From Streptomyces candidus (lineage in GTDB: Bacteria > Actinomycetota > Actinomycetes > Streptomycetales > Streptomycetaceae): a stretch of 64,000 bases of DNA. How positions within the stretch are numbered: the first letter of the stretch is position 1; each line of letters opens with the position of its first letter. The notes under the pieces were generated by a model. That model was not told where the DNA came from. It was given only the letters and a program-made list of their open reading frames with translations, and ran no database searches. Positions 9,254 through 18,259 of the stretch are shown here, in pieces. The DNA lies in assembly GCF_014207445.1 (NCBI RefSeq), contig NZ_JACHEM010000012.1, forward strand, positions 186,001-250,000. Reading direction: 5' to 3'. The translations under genes and the position numbers were made by a program.

Positions 9254-9289
9254 AAGGGCGTCGTGTTTCACGTGAAACACGACGCCCTT
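9254..9289. promoter_or_regulatory. Perfect parS site inside a 36-bp palindrome
   Basis: The consensus parS TGTTTCACGTGAAACA is present exactly at 9264-9279. The symmetry extends without mismatch to 36 bp (AAGGGCGTCG on the left, its complement on the right). It lies between the 3' end of pyrE and the 5' end of fbaA. ParB is expected to load here to organise the origin-proximal chromosome. The outer GC-rich arms would also form a hairpin in the pyrE transcript, so it may double as a terminator; that part is inference. Confidence 0.93.
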
Positions 9290-9347
9290 ACGCGAAACGC
9301 CAGGTCACAGCCATGCAAGGGCGGTGAAGCGCCCTTTGCTCACCGCG

Positions 9348-9887
9348 TCACGCCAGTCCCAGGTCCGCCAGCTGGTACCCGGTCAGGTACGGCACGCCCG
9401 CGTCCGCGAGGGCCTTGGCCGCACCCCGGTCGACGATGGTGGCGACCGCGACGACCTCGCCGCCCGCCTCCCGTACCGCCTCGACCGCGGTCAGCGGCGA
9501 GCCGCCGGTCGTCGAGGTGTCCTCGACGACCAGACAGCGGCGGCCCTTGACCTCGGTGCCCTCGATGCGGCGCTGCATCCCGTGCGCCTTCTGCGCCTTG
9601 CGCACGACGAACGCGTCGAGCCGCTGCCCGCGCGCGGCGGAGGCGTGCAGCATCGAGGTGGCGACCGGGTCGGCGCCGAGCGTGAGGCCACCCACGCAGT
9701 CGAAGTCCAGCTCGGCGGTCAGGTCGAGCATGACCTGGCCCACCAGCGGCGCGGCCTCCCCGTCCAGGGTGATGCGGCGGAGGTCGATGTAGTAGTCGGC
9801 CTCCCGCCCCGAGGAGAGGGTCACCTTGCCGTGCACCACGGCCTTGTCCTTGATCTGCTGGAGCAGGTCAGCGCGTACGTCAGTCAT
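9348..9887 (-). CDS. pyrE: Orotate phosphoribosyltransferase
   Basis: A 179-aa enzyme of de novo pyrimidine synthesis joining orotate to PRPP to give OMP. The PRPP-binding loop is RCLVVEDTSTTGGS. The flexible catalytic loop has VRKAQKAHGMQRRIEG, and the N-terminal YYIDLRRITLDGEA segment and GGLTLGADPVATS match the family. Normal length. It is on its own rather than with the other pyr genes, as usual in streptomycetes. The palindrome 60-95 bp beyond the stop codon is a plausible transcript end. Confidence 0.96.
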   Translation of the reverse strand: MTDVRADLLQQIKDKAVVHGKVTLSSGREADYYIDLRRITLDGEAAPLVGQVMLDLTAELDFDCVGGLTLGADPVATSMLHASAARGQRLDAFVVRKAQKAHGMQRRIEGTEVKGRRCLVVEDTSTTGGSPLTAVEAVREAGGEVVAVATIVDRGAAKALADAGVPYLTGYQLADLGLA

Positions 9888-9908
9888 GCCTACGAGCTTA
9901 AGTGGGCG

Positions 9909-10727
9909 CTACCCGAGCCGCCGCCACGACCAGGTGGCGGCGGCCTCCAGGGGATCCACCGGCGTGACCAGGCGGGGCAGCGTGTTCAGCCCGTTGGGCG
10001 GGCCGGTCTGCGGCTCCACGCACACGGCGGCCGCCTGCTCGTCGTACACGACGACCCACTCCTCGCGGCTGGTCACCCTGATCTCCAGCTGCTGCGGCCA
10101 GGTCAGGGTGACGTCGACGCCGTCGGGCATGCCGAAGCAGTCGTCCCACGGGCTGGGGAGGGGGTCGATGCGGCGGCCGGTGGGGAGGTGGTCGTCGCCG
10201 CGCTCCTCCTGCCAGGCGGCGTCGAAGGACAGCTCGACGTCCGCGCCGGAACCGAGGTTGCGGCGGAACCAGGGGTGCCAGCCGACCTGTGCGGGGAAGG
10301 AGTTGTCGTACGTCTCGACGCCCATGGTGAGGGTGAGCGTGTCCGGGGTGAGTTCGAGGGTGTGGGTGACCCGGCCCGCGTACGGCCAGGGGCTGGTGAG
10401 GTCGTACGTGAAGGACGCGGACGCGGTGTCGCGGTGCACGGTCCGCCAGCGGGTGTCGCGGCCGGTGCCGTGAATGGCGTGCGGCGGGGAGTTCACCGGC
10501 AGCTGGTGGACCTTCTCGCCGTCGCGGAAGATCCCGTTCTCGGTGCGCCCGCACCAGGGCACCATCGGGAAACAGCCGAACGGCTTGCCGTTCTCCGGCT
10601 GGCGCAGCACCTCGGTGGCCCCGATGCGCAGGCTTTCGATGCGGCAGCCGTCGGCCGGGTCCACGGTCAGCTCGACGTCGCCGGCGCTCAGCAGGACACC
10701 GGGATGCTTGTTCTGTTCGCTACTCAC
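9909..10727 (-). CDS. Aldose 1-epimerase family protein
   Basis: A 272-aa protein of the galactose-mutarotase fold. Family segments: MVPWCGRTENGIF, the catalytic-type His in NSPPHAIHGTGRDTRW, WHPWFRRNLGSGADVEL with a second His, and DDCFGMPDGV with the acidic region. The C-terminal VVYDEQAAAVCVEPQTGPPNG holds the conserved Glu expected to act as base. It presumably interconverts anomers of a hexose or related sugar. I place the start at the GTG at 10727 (VSSEQNKHPG); an ATG at 10766 would add 13 unconserved residues. It ends 22 bp before pyrE starts, so both may be read together. Confidence 0.87.
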   Translation of the reverse strand: MSSEQNKHPGVLLSAGDVELTVDPADGCRIESLRIGATEVLRQPENGKPFGCFPMVPWCGRTENGIFRDGEKVHQLPVNSPPHAIHGTGRDTRWRTVHRDTASASFTYDLTSPWPYAGRVTHTLELTPDTLTLTMGVETYDNSFPAQVGWHPWFRRNLGSGADVELSFDAAWQEERGDDHLPTGRRIDPLPSPWDDCFGMPDGVDVTLTWPQQLEIRVTSREEWVVVYDEQAAAVCVEPQTGPPNGLNTLPRLVTPVDPLEAAATWSWRRLG

Positions 10728-10814
10728 ACTTCGACAGTACTCAGCTCGGACCCCGACTTGGCCCACTTGTGCCTGCTGGTGCCCCGGGCCGCACCGCGGA
10801 TGGCCCGGGGCGTC

Positions 10815-11702
10815 CTACTTGCGGCGGCGCAGCACCCTGCCGACGACCACCGCGGAGGCGACCGCGAGGGCGGCGGCCGGGGCGAGGCGGCGCAGCGTGT
10901 ACGGGCCGGAGGCGGGGGCGGGGGCCATGACCGGGGCGTACCGGCCGCGCGGCGGCGCGTGGTCGACCTCCTCGGCGCTGCGGCCGATCATCGTGCGGCG
11001 GGCGTGCGCGGCTTCGGCCGGCGGCTCGTCGGGGAAGGCGTCCGGAAGCTCGCCGGGAAGCCCTTCGAGGGCCGCGCGCAGGGCTTCGTCCTCGTCCTCG
11101 CGGAGTGCGTCGGCGTCGCTGACGGGGCGGGTGCCCGAGCCGGTGCCGGGCAGCGGGTCGTCGAAGGACAGTTCCTCGTCGGTGAGCCGGTCGAGGGGCG
11201 GCGGCACGTCCGCCTCGTCCGCCTCGACCGGAGGGTGACCCGGGGAGGCGGCGGGCCCGGCGGCCTCGGTGCCCAGGCGGGCTGCGAACCGGTCGAGAAG
11301 GCGGTGCACGGCGGCTTCGACGGCCGGGGCGTCGAGTTCGGTGATGCGGCCGTCGCCGTGGGCGGTGCCGCTGAAGTACAGGGTCGTGCCCCGGTCCGGG
11401 GTCTCCCCGCTCTCCTCGGTGCGTACGGTCAGCGCGAGCTTGACCGAGCCGTTGCCGCGCGCTTCGGTGCCTTCGCCCTCGACGGAGTGAACGCCGGGCT
11501 CGTCGGCGGCGGTGACGCTCAAGGTGCCGCGGTAGGTGATGGTGTGGCCGCCGACCCGGACCTTCATCCGGCCGGACAGCGGCGGGGACGTCTTGTCGGC
11601 GTCCTGCTGGAGGCCTGGCACGCAGCGGGCGACCCGGGCGGGGTCGGCGAGCGTCTGCCGTACGGCCTCGGGCAGAACCGGAACGAACACCTCATGCTCC
11701 AT
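10815..11702 (-). CDS. SRPBCC / CoxG-like protein with C-terminal membrane anchor
   Basis: A 295-aa protein. Residues 1-145 form an SRPBCC (START-like) ligand-binding domain of the CoxG type: the opening MEHEVFVPVLPEAVRQTLADP, then VARCVPGLQQD and the GRMKVRVGG strand. An acidic disordered linker (DEDEALRAALEG) follows, and the protein ends with a hydrophobic stretch and basic tail (LAVASAVVVGRVLRRRK), suggesting tail anchoring. CoxG relatives help anchor or assemble molybdenum hydroxylases, but no such enzyme is nearby, so the role is open. Confidence 0.82.
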   Translation of the reverse strand: MEHEVFVPVLPEAVRQTLADPARVARCVPGLQQDADKTSPPLSGRMKVRVGGHTITYRGTLSVTAADEPGVHSVEGEGTEARGNGSVKLALTVRTEESGETPDRGTTLYFSGTAHGDGRITELDAPAVEAAVHRLLDRFAARLGTEAAGPAASPGHPPVEADEADVPPPLDRLTDEELSFDDPLPGTGSGTRPVSDADALREDEDEALRAALEGLPGELPDAFPDEPPAEAAHARRTMIGRSAEEVDHAPPRGRYAPVMAPAPASGPYTLRRLAPAAALAVASAVVVGRVLRRRK

Positions 11703-11922
11703 GCTGGCTGAGCCTACTCAGGTGGGGCGTGGACATGCATGACTCCGGGCGCAAGTTCTGCGGGTGGATTTCGCGGGCCGTGGGCCGGTTGGGTGGCCGC
11801 CGCCCGTGGCCCCGGGCCGGCCTGCGCCCCGTCCCCCGGCGTCCCACCCCGTCGGCGCACGAGGTCGCGGGCCGCCTCCCGGCCGAGGGCCCTCGGTGCG
11901 CGGGGCGCCACACCCCGGTGGC

Positions 11923-13872
11923 TCAGTGCGCGTAGCGCGGATGGACCAGGGTCGAGGCCGGTACGTTGCGGACCCGGGACTCCTCCGCCGACCTGGCGCC
12001 CTCACGCAGCACCGACGGGGTGAGGGCGCGGAGGGCAGGCGCGTCCGGGGGCAGGTCCAGGGCCGGCCGGGTGGGAGCGGCGAGAATGAGCCCCCAGTCG
12101 CGGGGCGCGCGCCCGTTGCCGGAGGAGCGGTCGGGCCCCGCGCTGTAAACGGAGAACCGTCCGGTCGCACGGTAGGGCCGCGTGGCGAGGCCCGCCGCGC
12201 GGAGGGTGGCGTCGACCGTCCAGTACACCCGCGGCCTGGCGCCGATCGGCCCGGCATGCACGACGATCCGTCCCCGCGGGGTCAGGACGTCCGCCGCGAG
12301 GCCGTAGAACTCCTGCGAGTAGAGCTTCGTGGAGGCGGTGATGCCCGGGTCCGGGAGGTCGGAGATCACCACGTCGTACGGCGGGTCGGCGTACGGCGCC
12401 GAGCGCAGCCACTGGAACGCGTCCGCGTGGACGACGTGCAGCCGGGGATCCTGGTGGACGCCGCCGTTGAGGACGCTCAGCGCCGGGTCGGTGCGGGCGA
12501 GTTCGACGACGCCGGGATCGAGTTCGACCAGAGTGAGCGAGCGGACGTCCGGGTAGCGCAGCACCTCGCGCGCGGCCAGACCGTCGCCGCCGCCGAGGAT
12601 GAGGACACGGGCGTGGCCGCCGCGCATCGCGGGGTGGACGAGCGCCTCGTGGTAGCGGTGCTCGTCCCGGCCTGAGACCCGCAGCCGGCCGTCCAGGAAG
12701 AGGTCCAGGGGCCCGCGCGGCCCGCCGGTGATGACGACCTCCTGCACGTCCGTCTGGACCGCGACGCGGACCCGGTCGCCGTACACCGCCCGCCTGGCCG
12801 CCCGTTCGAAGTCGTCGACCAGCACGGTGGCGGTGGCCAGCCCGGCGAGTACCGCCACGTTGGCCAGCACCAGGAGCCAGCGTTCCCGACGGGTGAGTTC
12901 GCGCCGGAAGAGCCACAGGACGAGGGCCCCGCCGACGGCCGTGTTGATCGCGCCGGTGACCAGGGCGCCGGTGAGCTGGCCCAGCATGGGCAGCAGCAGG
13001 AAGGGGAACGCGAGACCGCCGACCAGCGCCCCCACGTAGTCCGCGGCGAACAGGTCGGCCACGTCACCGCTGGCGTCGTCCTCCGCCCCCGCCGCTCCCG
13101 CAGCGCTCTCCCCTCCGGAAGTCCCCGCCGCCGGCACGGTCCCGGCTGCCGCCCCCGCGGTTCCCACCGGCCACGCCGTCCCGCGCGCCTCCGCGGCCCC
13201 TTCCCGCGCCGGTGCGCCGCCCCCGCGGTCCTGGCGGCCGATCCACTGGATCAGCGTCATCAGCAGCGGGATCTCCGCGCCGATGAGGACACCGATGGCC
13301 AGTGAGAACGCCACCAGGACGTACCGCGCACCGCCGAACCAGGCGAAGGACGCGTACAGCACCAGTGCCGAACTCCCGCCGACCGCCGCGAGGCCCGCCT
13401 CCAGCAGTCCGAACCCGACGGCCGCCCGGCAGCGCAGCCGTTTCGCCAGCAGCGAGCCGACGCCCATCGCGAAGACCATGGTGGAGAGGACCACGGACGC
13501 CTGGGTGACGGAGTCGCCGATCAAGTACGAGGCGAGGGCGACCAGTTCGAGTTCGTACACCAGCCCGCACGCGGCACAGACGAACACCACGCCGAGCACC
13601 AGGAACCGGGCCAGCCGAGGCCGCACCGGCAGCCGACCCACCGCCTCGGTGCGGCGCTGCGGCGGCACTCCGCCGGAACCGGTGCCGCCCCCGGCGGCGG
13701 CTGCGGGGACCGCGGCAGTCGCAGCCGAGTTGCCGGAGGCGGCGCGACCGGAGGAATCCGCGGCCCGCGACGCACCGAGCGAGCCCCGACAGCCGGGCGG
13801 GTCCCCGGAGCCCGAAGGGGCCACGGGATCCGAGCGGTTGGGGCCGGCTGGAGCGGAGGCCGGTTGGATCAT
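11923..13872 (-). CDS. Membrane-embedded spermidine synthase-like protein
   Basis: A 649-aa fusion. A Pro/Ala-rich cytoplasmic head (about 1-80) is followed by MFS-like membrane segments to about residue 340, interrupted by an Ala/Gly/Pro loop near 190-240. The C-terminal aminopropyltransferase domain carries LFLDGRLRVSGRDEHRYHEALVHPA, the SAM-type motif VLILGGGDGLAAREVLRYP, VELDPGVVELAR and ISDLPDPG. Such fusions are common in actinobacteria and are annotated as polyamine aminopropyltransferases, but the real substrate is uncertain. The DUF2617 gene lies 93 bp upstream on the same strand and is probably co-transcribed. Confidence 0.88.
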   Translation of the reverse strand: MIQPASAPAGPNRSDPVAPSGSGDPPGCRGSLGASRAADSSGRAASGNSAATAAVPAAAAGGGTGSGGVPPQRRTEAVGRLPVRPRLARFLVLGVVFVCAACGLVYELELVALASYLIGDSVTQASVVLSTMVFAMGVGSLLAKRLRCRAAVGFGLLEAGLAAVGGSSALVLYASFAWFGGARYVLVAFSLAIGVLIGAEIPLLMTLIQWIGRQDRGGGAPAREGAAEARGTAWPVGTAGAAAGTVPAAGTSGGESAAGAAGAEDDASGDVADLFAADYVGALVGGLAFPFLLLPMLGQLTGALVTGAINTAVGGALVLWLFRRELTRRERWLLVLANVAVLAGLATATVLVDDFERAARRAVYGDRVRVAVQTDVQEVVITGGPRGPLDLFLDGRLRVSGRDEHRYHEALVHPAMRGGHARVLILGGGDGLAAREVLRYPDVRSLTLVELDPGVVELARTDPALSVLNGGVHQDPRLHVVHADAFQWLRSAPYADPPYDVVISDLPDPGITASTKLYSQEFYGLAADVLTPRGRIVVHAGPIGARPRVYWTVDATLRAAGLATRPYRATGRFSVYSAGPDRSSGNGRAPRDWGLILAAPTRPALDLPPDAPALRALTPSVLREGARSAEESRVRNVPASTLVHPRYAH

Positions 13873-13965
13873 GCTGGGAACGCTACGTCACCCCGTGCTC
13901 GCGACCTGTCACCCACAAGGGTGCTCCTGAGGCACCCCCGCATACCGCCCGCTCACCCGCCTCCC

Positions 13966-14487
13966 TCACACCGCGGCCGGCACCCGCACCCCCACTCGGG
14001 TGCGCGTCACCACCAGTTGCCCCTCCTGCGGGTAGGCGTGCCAGGTGCGCCAGCTGACCTGGTCGCGCTCCTCGCGCTGGGCGAGCAGCGCGGTGAAGGC
14101 GTGCAGGCTGCCCGGGAACGTACCGGCGAGACCGTGAGGATGGTCGGCCACCAGGGCGAGCAGCTCCTGGGCGCGTCCCGCGAAGGCGGCCTCGCTGAGC
14201 GTCTCGACGCGCGCGGCGAACTCGTAGTCCCAGTGGCCGACCTGCTTGGAGACGCCGAGCGGGAGCGGGGTGCGGCTGCCCGGAATGCAGGCGACGGTCT
14301 CGGAGCAGTACCCGTCGCCCTCCTCCAGGAGGATCTGGTGGGAGGCACCGAGGAGCCGCAACTGGAGTTTCGCGTCGCCGAGTTCGAGGTCCAGTACGGC
14401 CAGGGCGGGCAGCGGTTCGCGGCCCAGCGCCCAGGCGAGGTCGGAGGCACACGTGTCGGTGTAGTCGGTCTTGAGGGTCGTGAGCAT
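13966..14487 (-). CDS. DUF2617 family protein
   Basis: A 173-aa soluble protein, recognised by LTTLKTDYTDTCASDLAWAL at its start, the YCSETVACIPG segment and the WRTWHAYPQEGQLVVTRTRV C-terminus. No catalytic motif is recognised and no role is established for the family. The start at 14487 is chosen because the conserved sequence begins there; the open frame continues upstream to 14787 without conservation. It precedes the spermidine-synthase-like gene by 93 bp, which suggests co-expression. Confidence 0.85.
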   Translation of the reverse strand: MLTTLKTDYTDTCASDLAWALGREPLPALAVLDLELGDAKLQLRLLGASHQILLEEGDGYCSETVACIPGSRTPLPLGVSKQVGHWDYEFAARVETLSEAAFAGRAQELLALVADHPHGLAGTFPGSLHAFTALLAQREERDQVSWRTWHAYPQEGQLVVTRTRVGVRVPAAV

Positions 14488-14960
14488 GAGGGGGCTCCGC
14501 AAACACGCAGTGGGGGGATGGACCGGGCACGCCGTGAGGTGAACGGGAGGAGTTCGGGGGGACCGCCCGCTGGGGCGCGCCGAGGGCCGGAGGATTCCGG
14601 GGTCCGAGTGATTCCTGGGGGCTTGCGCGGGGTTTCGTGGCCCGGGGCCACAGGAAGCACGGGGCATCGCGGGAAGAACAGGAAAAAGCCGGGCGGGGAT
14701 CAACTGAGGGTGGTTGAGGGGCGGCTGATGATTTTTCAACAGCGAGGGAACCACGAAGCGCACGGCGCTCCTAGCGTTTTTACCCAACTTGGCGTGGTTT
14801 CCATCCCCTGGGGGGCCACACGGATCAACTGTTCAACAAAAGCGCGCCCGGCGGGAGTTCGGATCGGCGTACTGCCGTTCCCTCGTCCCGCCGGGCGCGC
14901 GGCGCGTTCCCTCAGGTGTGCGAAGCCGGATCAGCTTTCCGGCGGATCAGCTGCCCCGTG
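14488..14960. other. Intergenic region, no gene seen (promoter of DUF2617, terminator of the Gly/Cys gene)
   Basis: This 473-bp gap holds no convincing coding sequence. Its left part must contain the DUF2617 promoter; an AT-richer patch (GATGATTTTTCAACAG near 14730 and GTTTTTACCCAACTTGG near 14780) is the likeliest place. Its right part holds the long hairpin at 14842-14900. Confidence 0.6.
14842..14900 (-). terminator. Rho-independent terminator of the Gly/Cys-rich peptide gene
   Basis: Two perfectly complementary 15-base arms (14842-14856 and 14886-14900, GC-rich) surround a 29-nt loop. In the minus-strand direction they are followed by TTTTGTTGAAC. It lies 60 bp beyond the stop of the gene at 14961-15209. 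Confidence 0.75.
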
Positions 14961-15209
14961 TCAGCTGCCTCCGCCGCAGCCACCCCCGCCACCGCCTCCG
15001 CCGCCGCACGAGGAGCCTCCCCCGCAGGACATCGAGCTTCCGCAGCCGCCGCCTCCGCCTCCGGCCCACCAGCTCCCGCCGCCCCGGCGGACGGAGCGCT
15101 TCCGCAGCGAGGTCGTCGTGCGTACGGGAGGCTTCGGCGACCTCCTTGCCCCCGCCCCGACCCCGACCAGGATCAGGACCGCCACTCCCAGCGCGATGAA
15201 CAACGCCAT
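14961..15209 (-). CDS. Small membrane protein with a Gly/Cys-rich tail
   Basis: An 82-aa protein: one N-terminal transmembrane helix (MALFIALGVAVLILVGVG), a basic stretch (RRSPKPP, LRKRSVRRGG), then a tail from about residue 45 of almost only Gly, Cys and Ser, with five cysteines spaced by glycine runs. Preceded by GGTGGGGAGCC, a good ribosome site. Similar Gly/Cys tails are found on small membrane proteins in other bacteria, but I do not know a function; metal binding or cell-surface association are possibilities. Its own terminator supports it being a real transcript. It is divergent from the aminotransferase gene. Confidence 0.72.
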   Translation of the reverse strand: MALFIALGVAVLILVGVGAGARRSPKPPVRTTTSLRKRSVRRGGGSWWAGGGGGGCGSSMSCGGGSSCGGGGGGGGGCGGGS

Positions 15210-15337
15210 GGCTCCCCACCGTCCTTCCGTTCCCCCGTCGGGCGGCAGTTCGCCCGAACGTGTTCAGGGGATTCCCGCCCGCCACCACGGCCAAAGCACA
15301 CTTGAGCAACTCCAGAGGTTCCGCGCAGGATGGCGCC

Positions 15338-16669
15338 ATGACCTCCCGCTCCGACACCCCCGGCCCGGACACCCCCGCCCCCGCGACCCCCGGGACCGGA
15401 TCTCCGCCGCCCGGGACCCCCGCACCCGGAACGCCCGCGTCCGAAACGACCGCAACTGGAATCCCCAGTTCCGAAACCGTCGCCCCTTCTCGTGCGGGCC
15501 GCCCGTTCCTCAACCGCCGCCTCGCCGGTTTCGGGACGACGATCTTCGCCGAGATGTCGGCGCTGGCCGTGCGCACCGGCGCCGTCAACCTCGGTCAGGG
15601 CTTCCCCGACGAGGACGGGCCCGAGTCGGTCCGCGAGGCGGCGGTACGGGCGCTGCGCGACGGTCGCGGCAACCAGTACCCGCCCGGTCCCGGTGTACCC
15701 GAGCTGCGCGAGGCGATCACCGCGCACCAGCAGCGGTGGTACGGAGTGGCCCTCGACCCGGACACGGACGTCCTGGTCACCGCAGGCGCCACCGAAGCCG
15801 TCGCGGCGGCGCTGCTCGCCCTGGTGGAACCGGGCGACGAGGTGATCGCGCTGGAGCCGTACTACGACAGTTACGCCGCCTGCATCGCCATGGCCGGCGG
15901 CACCCGCGTCCCGGTCACCCTGCGGCCCCGCGACGGGGCGTACCACCTCGATCTCGACGAACTGCGCGACGCGATCACCCCGCGCACCCGGCTGCTCCTC
16001 CTCAACACCCCGCACAACCCGACCGGCACGGTCCTCACCCGCGCCGAGCTGTCCGCCATCGCGCAACTCGCCGTCGAACGCGACCTGCTGGTGGTCACCG
16101 ACGAGGTGTACGAACACCTGGTGTACGACGGCGAACACGTCCCCCTGGCGTCCCTCCCCGGCATGCGGGAGCGGACCGCGACGATCTCGTCCAGCGGAAA
16201 GACGTTCGCGCTCACCGGATGGAAGGTCGGATGGGTGACGGGCAGCCGGGAGATGGTGGCCGCGGTGCGCTCCGCCAAGCAGTTCCTGACGTACGTCTCG
16301 GCGGGGCCCTTCCAGTACGCGATCGCCGAGGCGCTGGCCCTGCCCGACACGTACTACGAGGCGCTGCGCACCGAAATGCGTGCCCGGCGCGACCTGTTGG
16401 CGGACGGCCTCGCGGCGGCGGGCTTCGGGGTGTACCGGCCCGCCGGAACCTACTTCGTGACCACCGACATCAGGCCCCTCGGCGGCACCGCGGACGGCTT
16501 CGCCTTCTGCCGGGAGCTGCCCGAGCGGGCCGGGGTCGTCGCCGTCCCCAACGCGGCCTTCTACGACGACCGGACGGCCGGCGCCCCGTTCGTGCGGTTC
16601 GCCTTCTGCAAGCGGCGCGAGGTGCTGAGCGAGGCCGTGCGGCGGCTGAAGGGGCTCGCCGGGGGGTGA
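15338..16669 (+). CDS. Class I/II PLP aminotransferase
   Basis: A 443-aa aminotransferase of fold type I. The first 50 residues are a Pro/Thr/Gly-rich extension. The catalytic part has NLGQGFPDEDGP, the GNQYPPGPGVPELREA substrate loop, TAGATEAVAAALLAL (phosphate cup), NTPHNPTGTVLT, the PLP Asp in VVTDEVYEHLVYDG and the Schiff-base Lys in ISSSGKTFALTGWKVGW; VRFAFCKRREVL supplies the carboxylate-binding Arg. The sequence resembles kynurenine/methionine aminotransferases of the KAT subgroup, so it may act on a broad set of amino acids including kynurenine, made by the cluster 10 kb away; that is inference. Confidence 0.92.
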   Translation: MTSRSDTPGPDTPAPATPGTGSPPPGTPAPGTPASETTATGIPSSETVAPSRAGRPFLNRRLAGFGTTIFAEMSALAVRTGAVNLGQGFPDEDGPESVREAAVRALRDGRGNQYPPGPGVPELREAITAHQQRWYGVALDPDTDVLVTAGATEAVAAALLALVEPGDEVIALEPYYDSYAACIAMAGGTRVPVTLRPRDGAYHLDLDELRDAITPRTRLLLLNTPHNPTGTVLTRAELSAIAQLAVERDLLVVTDEVYEHLVYDGEHVPLASLPGMRERTATISSSGKTFALTGWKVGWVTGSREMVAAVRSAKQFLTYVSAGPFQYAIAEALALPDTYYEALRTEMRARRDLLADGLAAAGFGVYRPAGTYFVTTDIRPLGGTADGFAFCRELPERAGVVAVPNAAFYDDRTAGAPFVRFAFCKRREVLSEAVRRLKGLAGG

Positions 16670-16907
16670 GCGACCGGCTGGAGGGCGCAGAGCCCCGGGG
16701 CTGGAGCCTGCTGGGCTCCTGGCGTCCGGGGTCCCGCCGGCCGACGTGGGCGTCCCCGCCAGCGCCGTACGGGATCCGGTAACCGACTGCCCGTACCCTT
16801 ACCCCCTACACCCGGACGTCCGCCCGTCAGCGGCGGGCCGTGCCGGGGCCGATCAGCGTCGGGACGGCCGCCGTCCCGCGACCGTCCCCGCGCCCGGAGG
16901 CAGCCCC

Positions 16908-18143
16908 GTGTCCGTCGACACCACGCCGGTCGGCACCACCGACGACTCCGGAACCGACCGCACCGGCGGCCCCGCCCGCGCCCGGCCCGCCGCACGTCCC
17001 CGCACCCGGGACGCCCTGCGCGCCTCGCTCCGGCGGGCCGCCCCCGCCCTGGCGCTGTTCGCGGCGGCCCGGCTGACCGGGATGCTCGTGGTGTCGCTGT
17101 GGGCGTGGCACGTCGGGCGCTCACCGATGCGGGCGCTCGGCCAGTCCTGGGACTCGCTCTGGTACACCCGGATCGCCCAGCACGGCTACGGCCACACCCG
17201 CGTCCTGGAGGACGGCGCCGTCCTCCAGAGCGACCTGGCGTTCTTCCCGCTCTATCCCGGGCTGATCCGGTCGGTGTCCCACGTCCTGCCGGTGACGCCG
17301 GGCGGTGCGGGCCTGCTGATCTCCTGGCTGGCCGCCGGGGTCGCCGCCTGGGGCGTCTTCGTCGTCGCCGACCGGCTGTACGGGCACCGGGCCGCCACCT
17401 TCACGGTCGTCCTGTGGGGGCTGCTGCCGCACTCGGTGGTGCTGTCGATGGCGTACACCGAGCCGGTTTTCGTCGCGCTGTCCGCCTGGGCGCTGTACGC
17501 GGTGCTGACCGGCCGCTGGCTGTGGGCGGGGGCACTGGCCGCGCTCGCCGGGCTCTCGCGGCCCAATGCGGTCGCCCTGGTGGCCGCGGTCGTCGTCGCG
17601 GCTCTCTGGGTGATCGTCGGGCAGCGCGGGCGGGCCCCCTGGCGGGTGTGGGCGGCGGCTGCTCTCGCGCCGCTCGGCTGGGCGGCGTACGTCTGCTACG
17701 TCGGCATCCGCAAGGGCGACCCGCTGGGTGGCTACTTCGCGGTGCAGGCGGGCTGGACCTCCCGCTTCGACTTCGGAATGGGCACCTTCCGCTACGTCCG
17801 GCACCTGGTGAGCGCCCCGGAGCACTTCGGCTTCCCGATGGCCCTGGTCATCACGGGTACGGCGGTACTGCTGCTGGCCCTGCTCCTGTGCGGGATGGAA
17901 CGGCGCCCTCCGCTTCCGCTCCTGGTCTACTCGACGGCGCTCGTGCTCATCGCGGTCGGCGGCGCGGGCTACTTCGAGTCCAAGCCGCGCTTCCTGCTCC
18001 CCGCGTTCCCCCTGCTGTTCCCGCTCGCCTGCGCCATGGCGAAGGCCCGGCCGCGGGCCGCGTTCGTGGTGACCGCCGCCCTGGCCGTGCTCTCGATGGG
18101 GTACGGGACGTACCTGGTGACGGTCGCCCCGATGCCGATGTGA
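16908..18143 (+). CDS. Polytopic GT-C glycosyltransferase (PIG-V / mannosyltransferase-like)
   Basis: A 411-aa integral membrane protein with around nine to ten hydrophobic helices. After the first helix the loop QSWDSLWYTRIAQHGYGH has the Trp-Asp and Tyr pattern of the catalytic extracytoplasmic loop in PIG-V-type, dolichyl/polyprenyl-phosphate-mannose using transferases. LSRPNAVALVAA and YFESKPRFLLPAFPLLFPLA also fit that family. It likely transfers mannose or a related sugar to a lipid or protein acceptor outside the membrane. The GTG at 16908 follows CCCGGAGG; an upstream ATG at 16746 would only add unconserved residues. Confidence 0.8.
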   Translation: MSVDTTPVGTTDDSGTDRTGGPARARPAARPRTRDALRASLRRAAPALALFAAARLTGMLVVSLWAWHVGRSPMRALGQSWDSLWYTRIAQHGYGHTRVLEDGAVLQSDLAFFPLYPGLIRSVSHVLPVTPGGAGLLISWLAAGVAAWGVFVVADRLYGHRAATFTVVLWGLLPHSVVLSMAYTEPVFVALSAWALYAVLTGRWLWAGALAALAGLSRPNAVALVAAVVVAALWVIVGQRGRAPWRVWAAAALAPLGWAAYVCYVGIRKGDPLGGYFAVQAGWTSRFDFGMGTFRYVRHLVSAPEHFGFPMALVITGTAVLLLALLLCGMERRPPLPLLVYSTALVLIAVGGAGYFESKPRFLLPAFPLLFPLACAMAKARPRAAFVVTAALAVLSMGYGTYLVTVAPMPM

Positions 18144-18180
18144 GGCCACCGGCGGGTACGCCTGCGCCGCACGGCGCCCG

Positions 18181-18257
18181 TGGGGCGTACGTCCGCCCGT
18201 GGGGCGTACGTCAGAGCCTCACCGCGTACGTCAGGGCCTCAGCGCGTACGGTCAGAG
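18181..18257. repeat. Short degenerate GCGTACGTC direct repeats
   Basis: The gap between the GT-C gene and the esterase holds four or five near copies of GGGCGTACGTC / CCGCGTACGTC spaced by 20 bp or so, alternating with CAGAGCCTCA / CAGGGCCTCA. It is the meeting point of two converging genes; no clean hairpin was found. The repeats contain the TACGTA-like core but I know of no regulator binding there. Confidence 0.6.
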
Positions 18258-18259
18258 CC

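Noticed and set aside
9020..9280. Short frames beginning M-F-H-V-K-H at the parS site
   Set aside because: The peptide is just the translation of parS on either strand.
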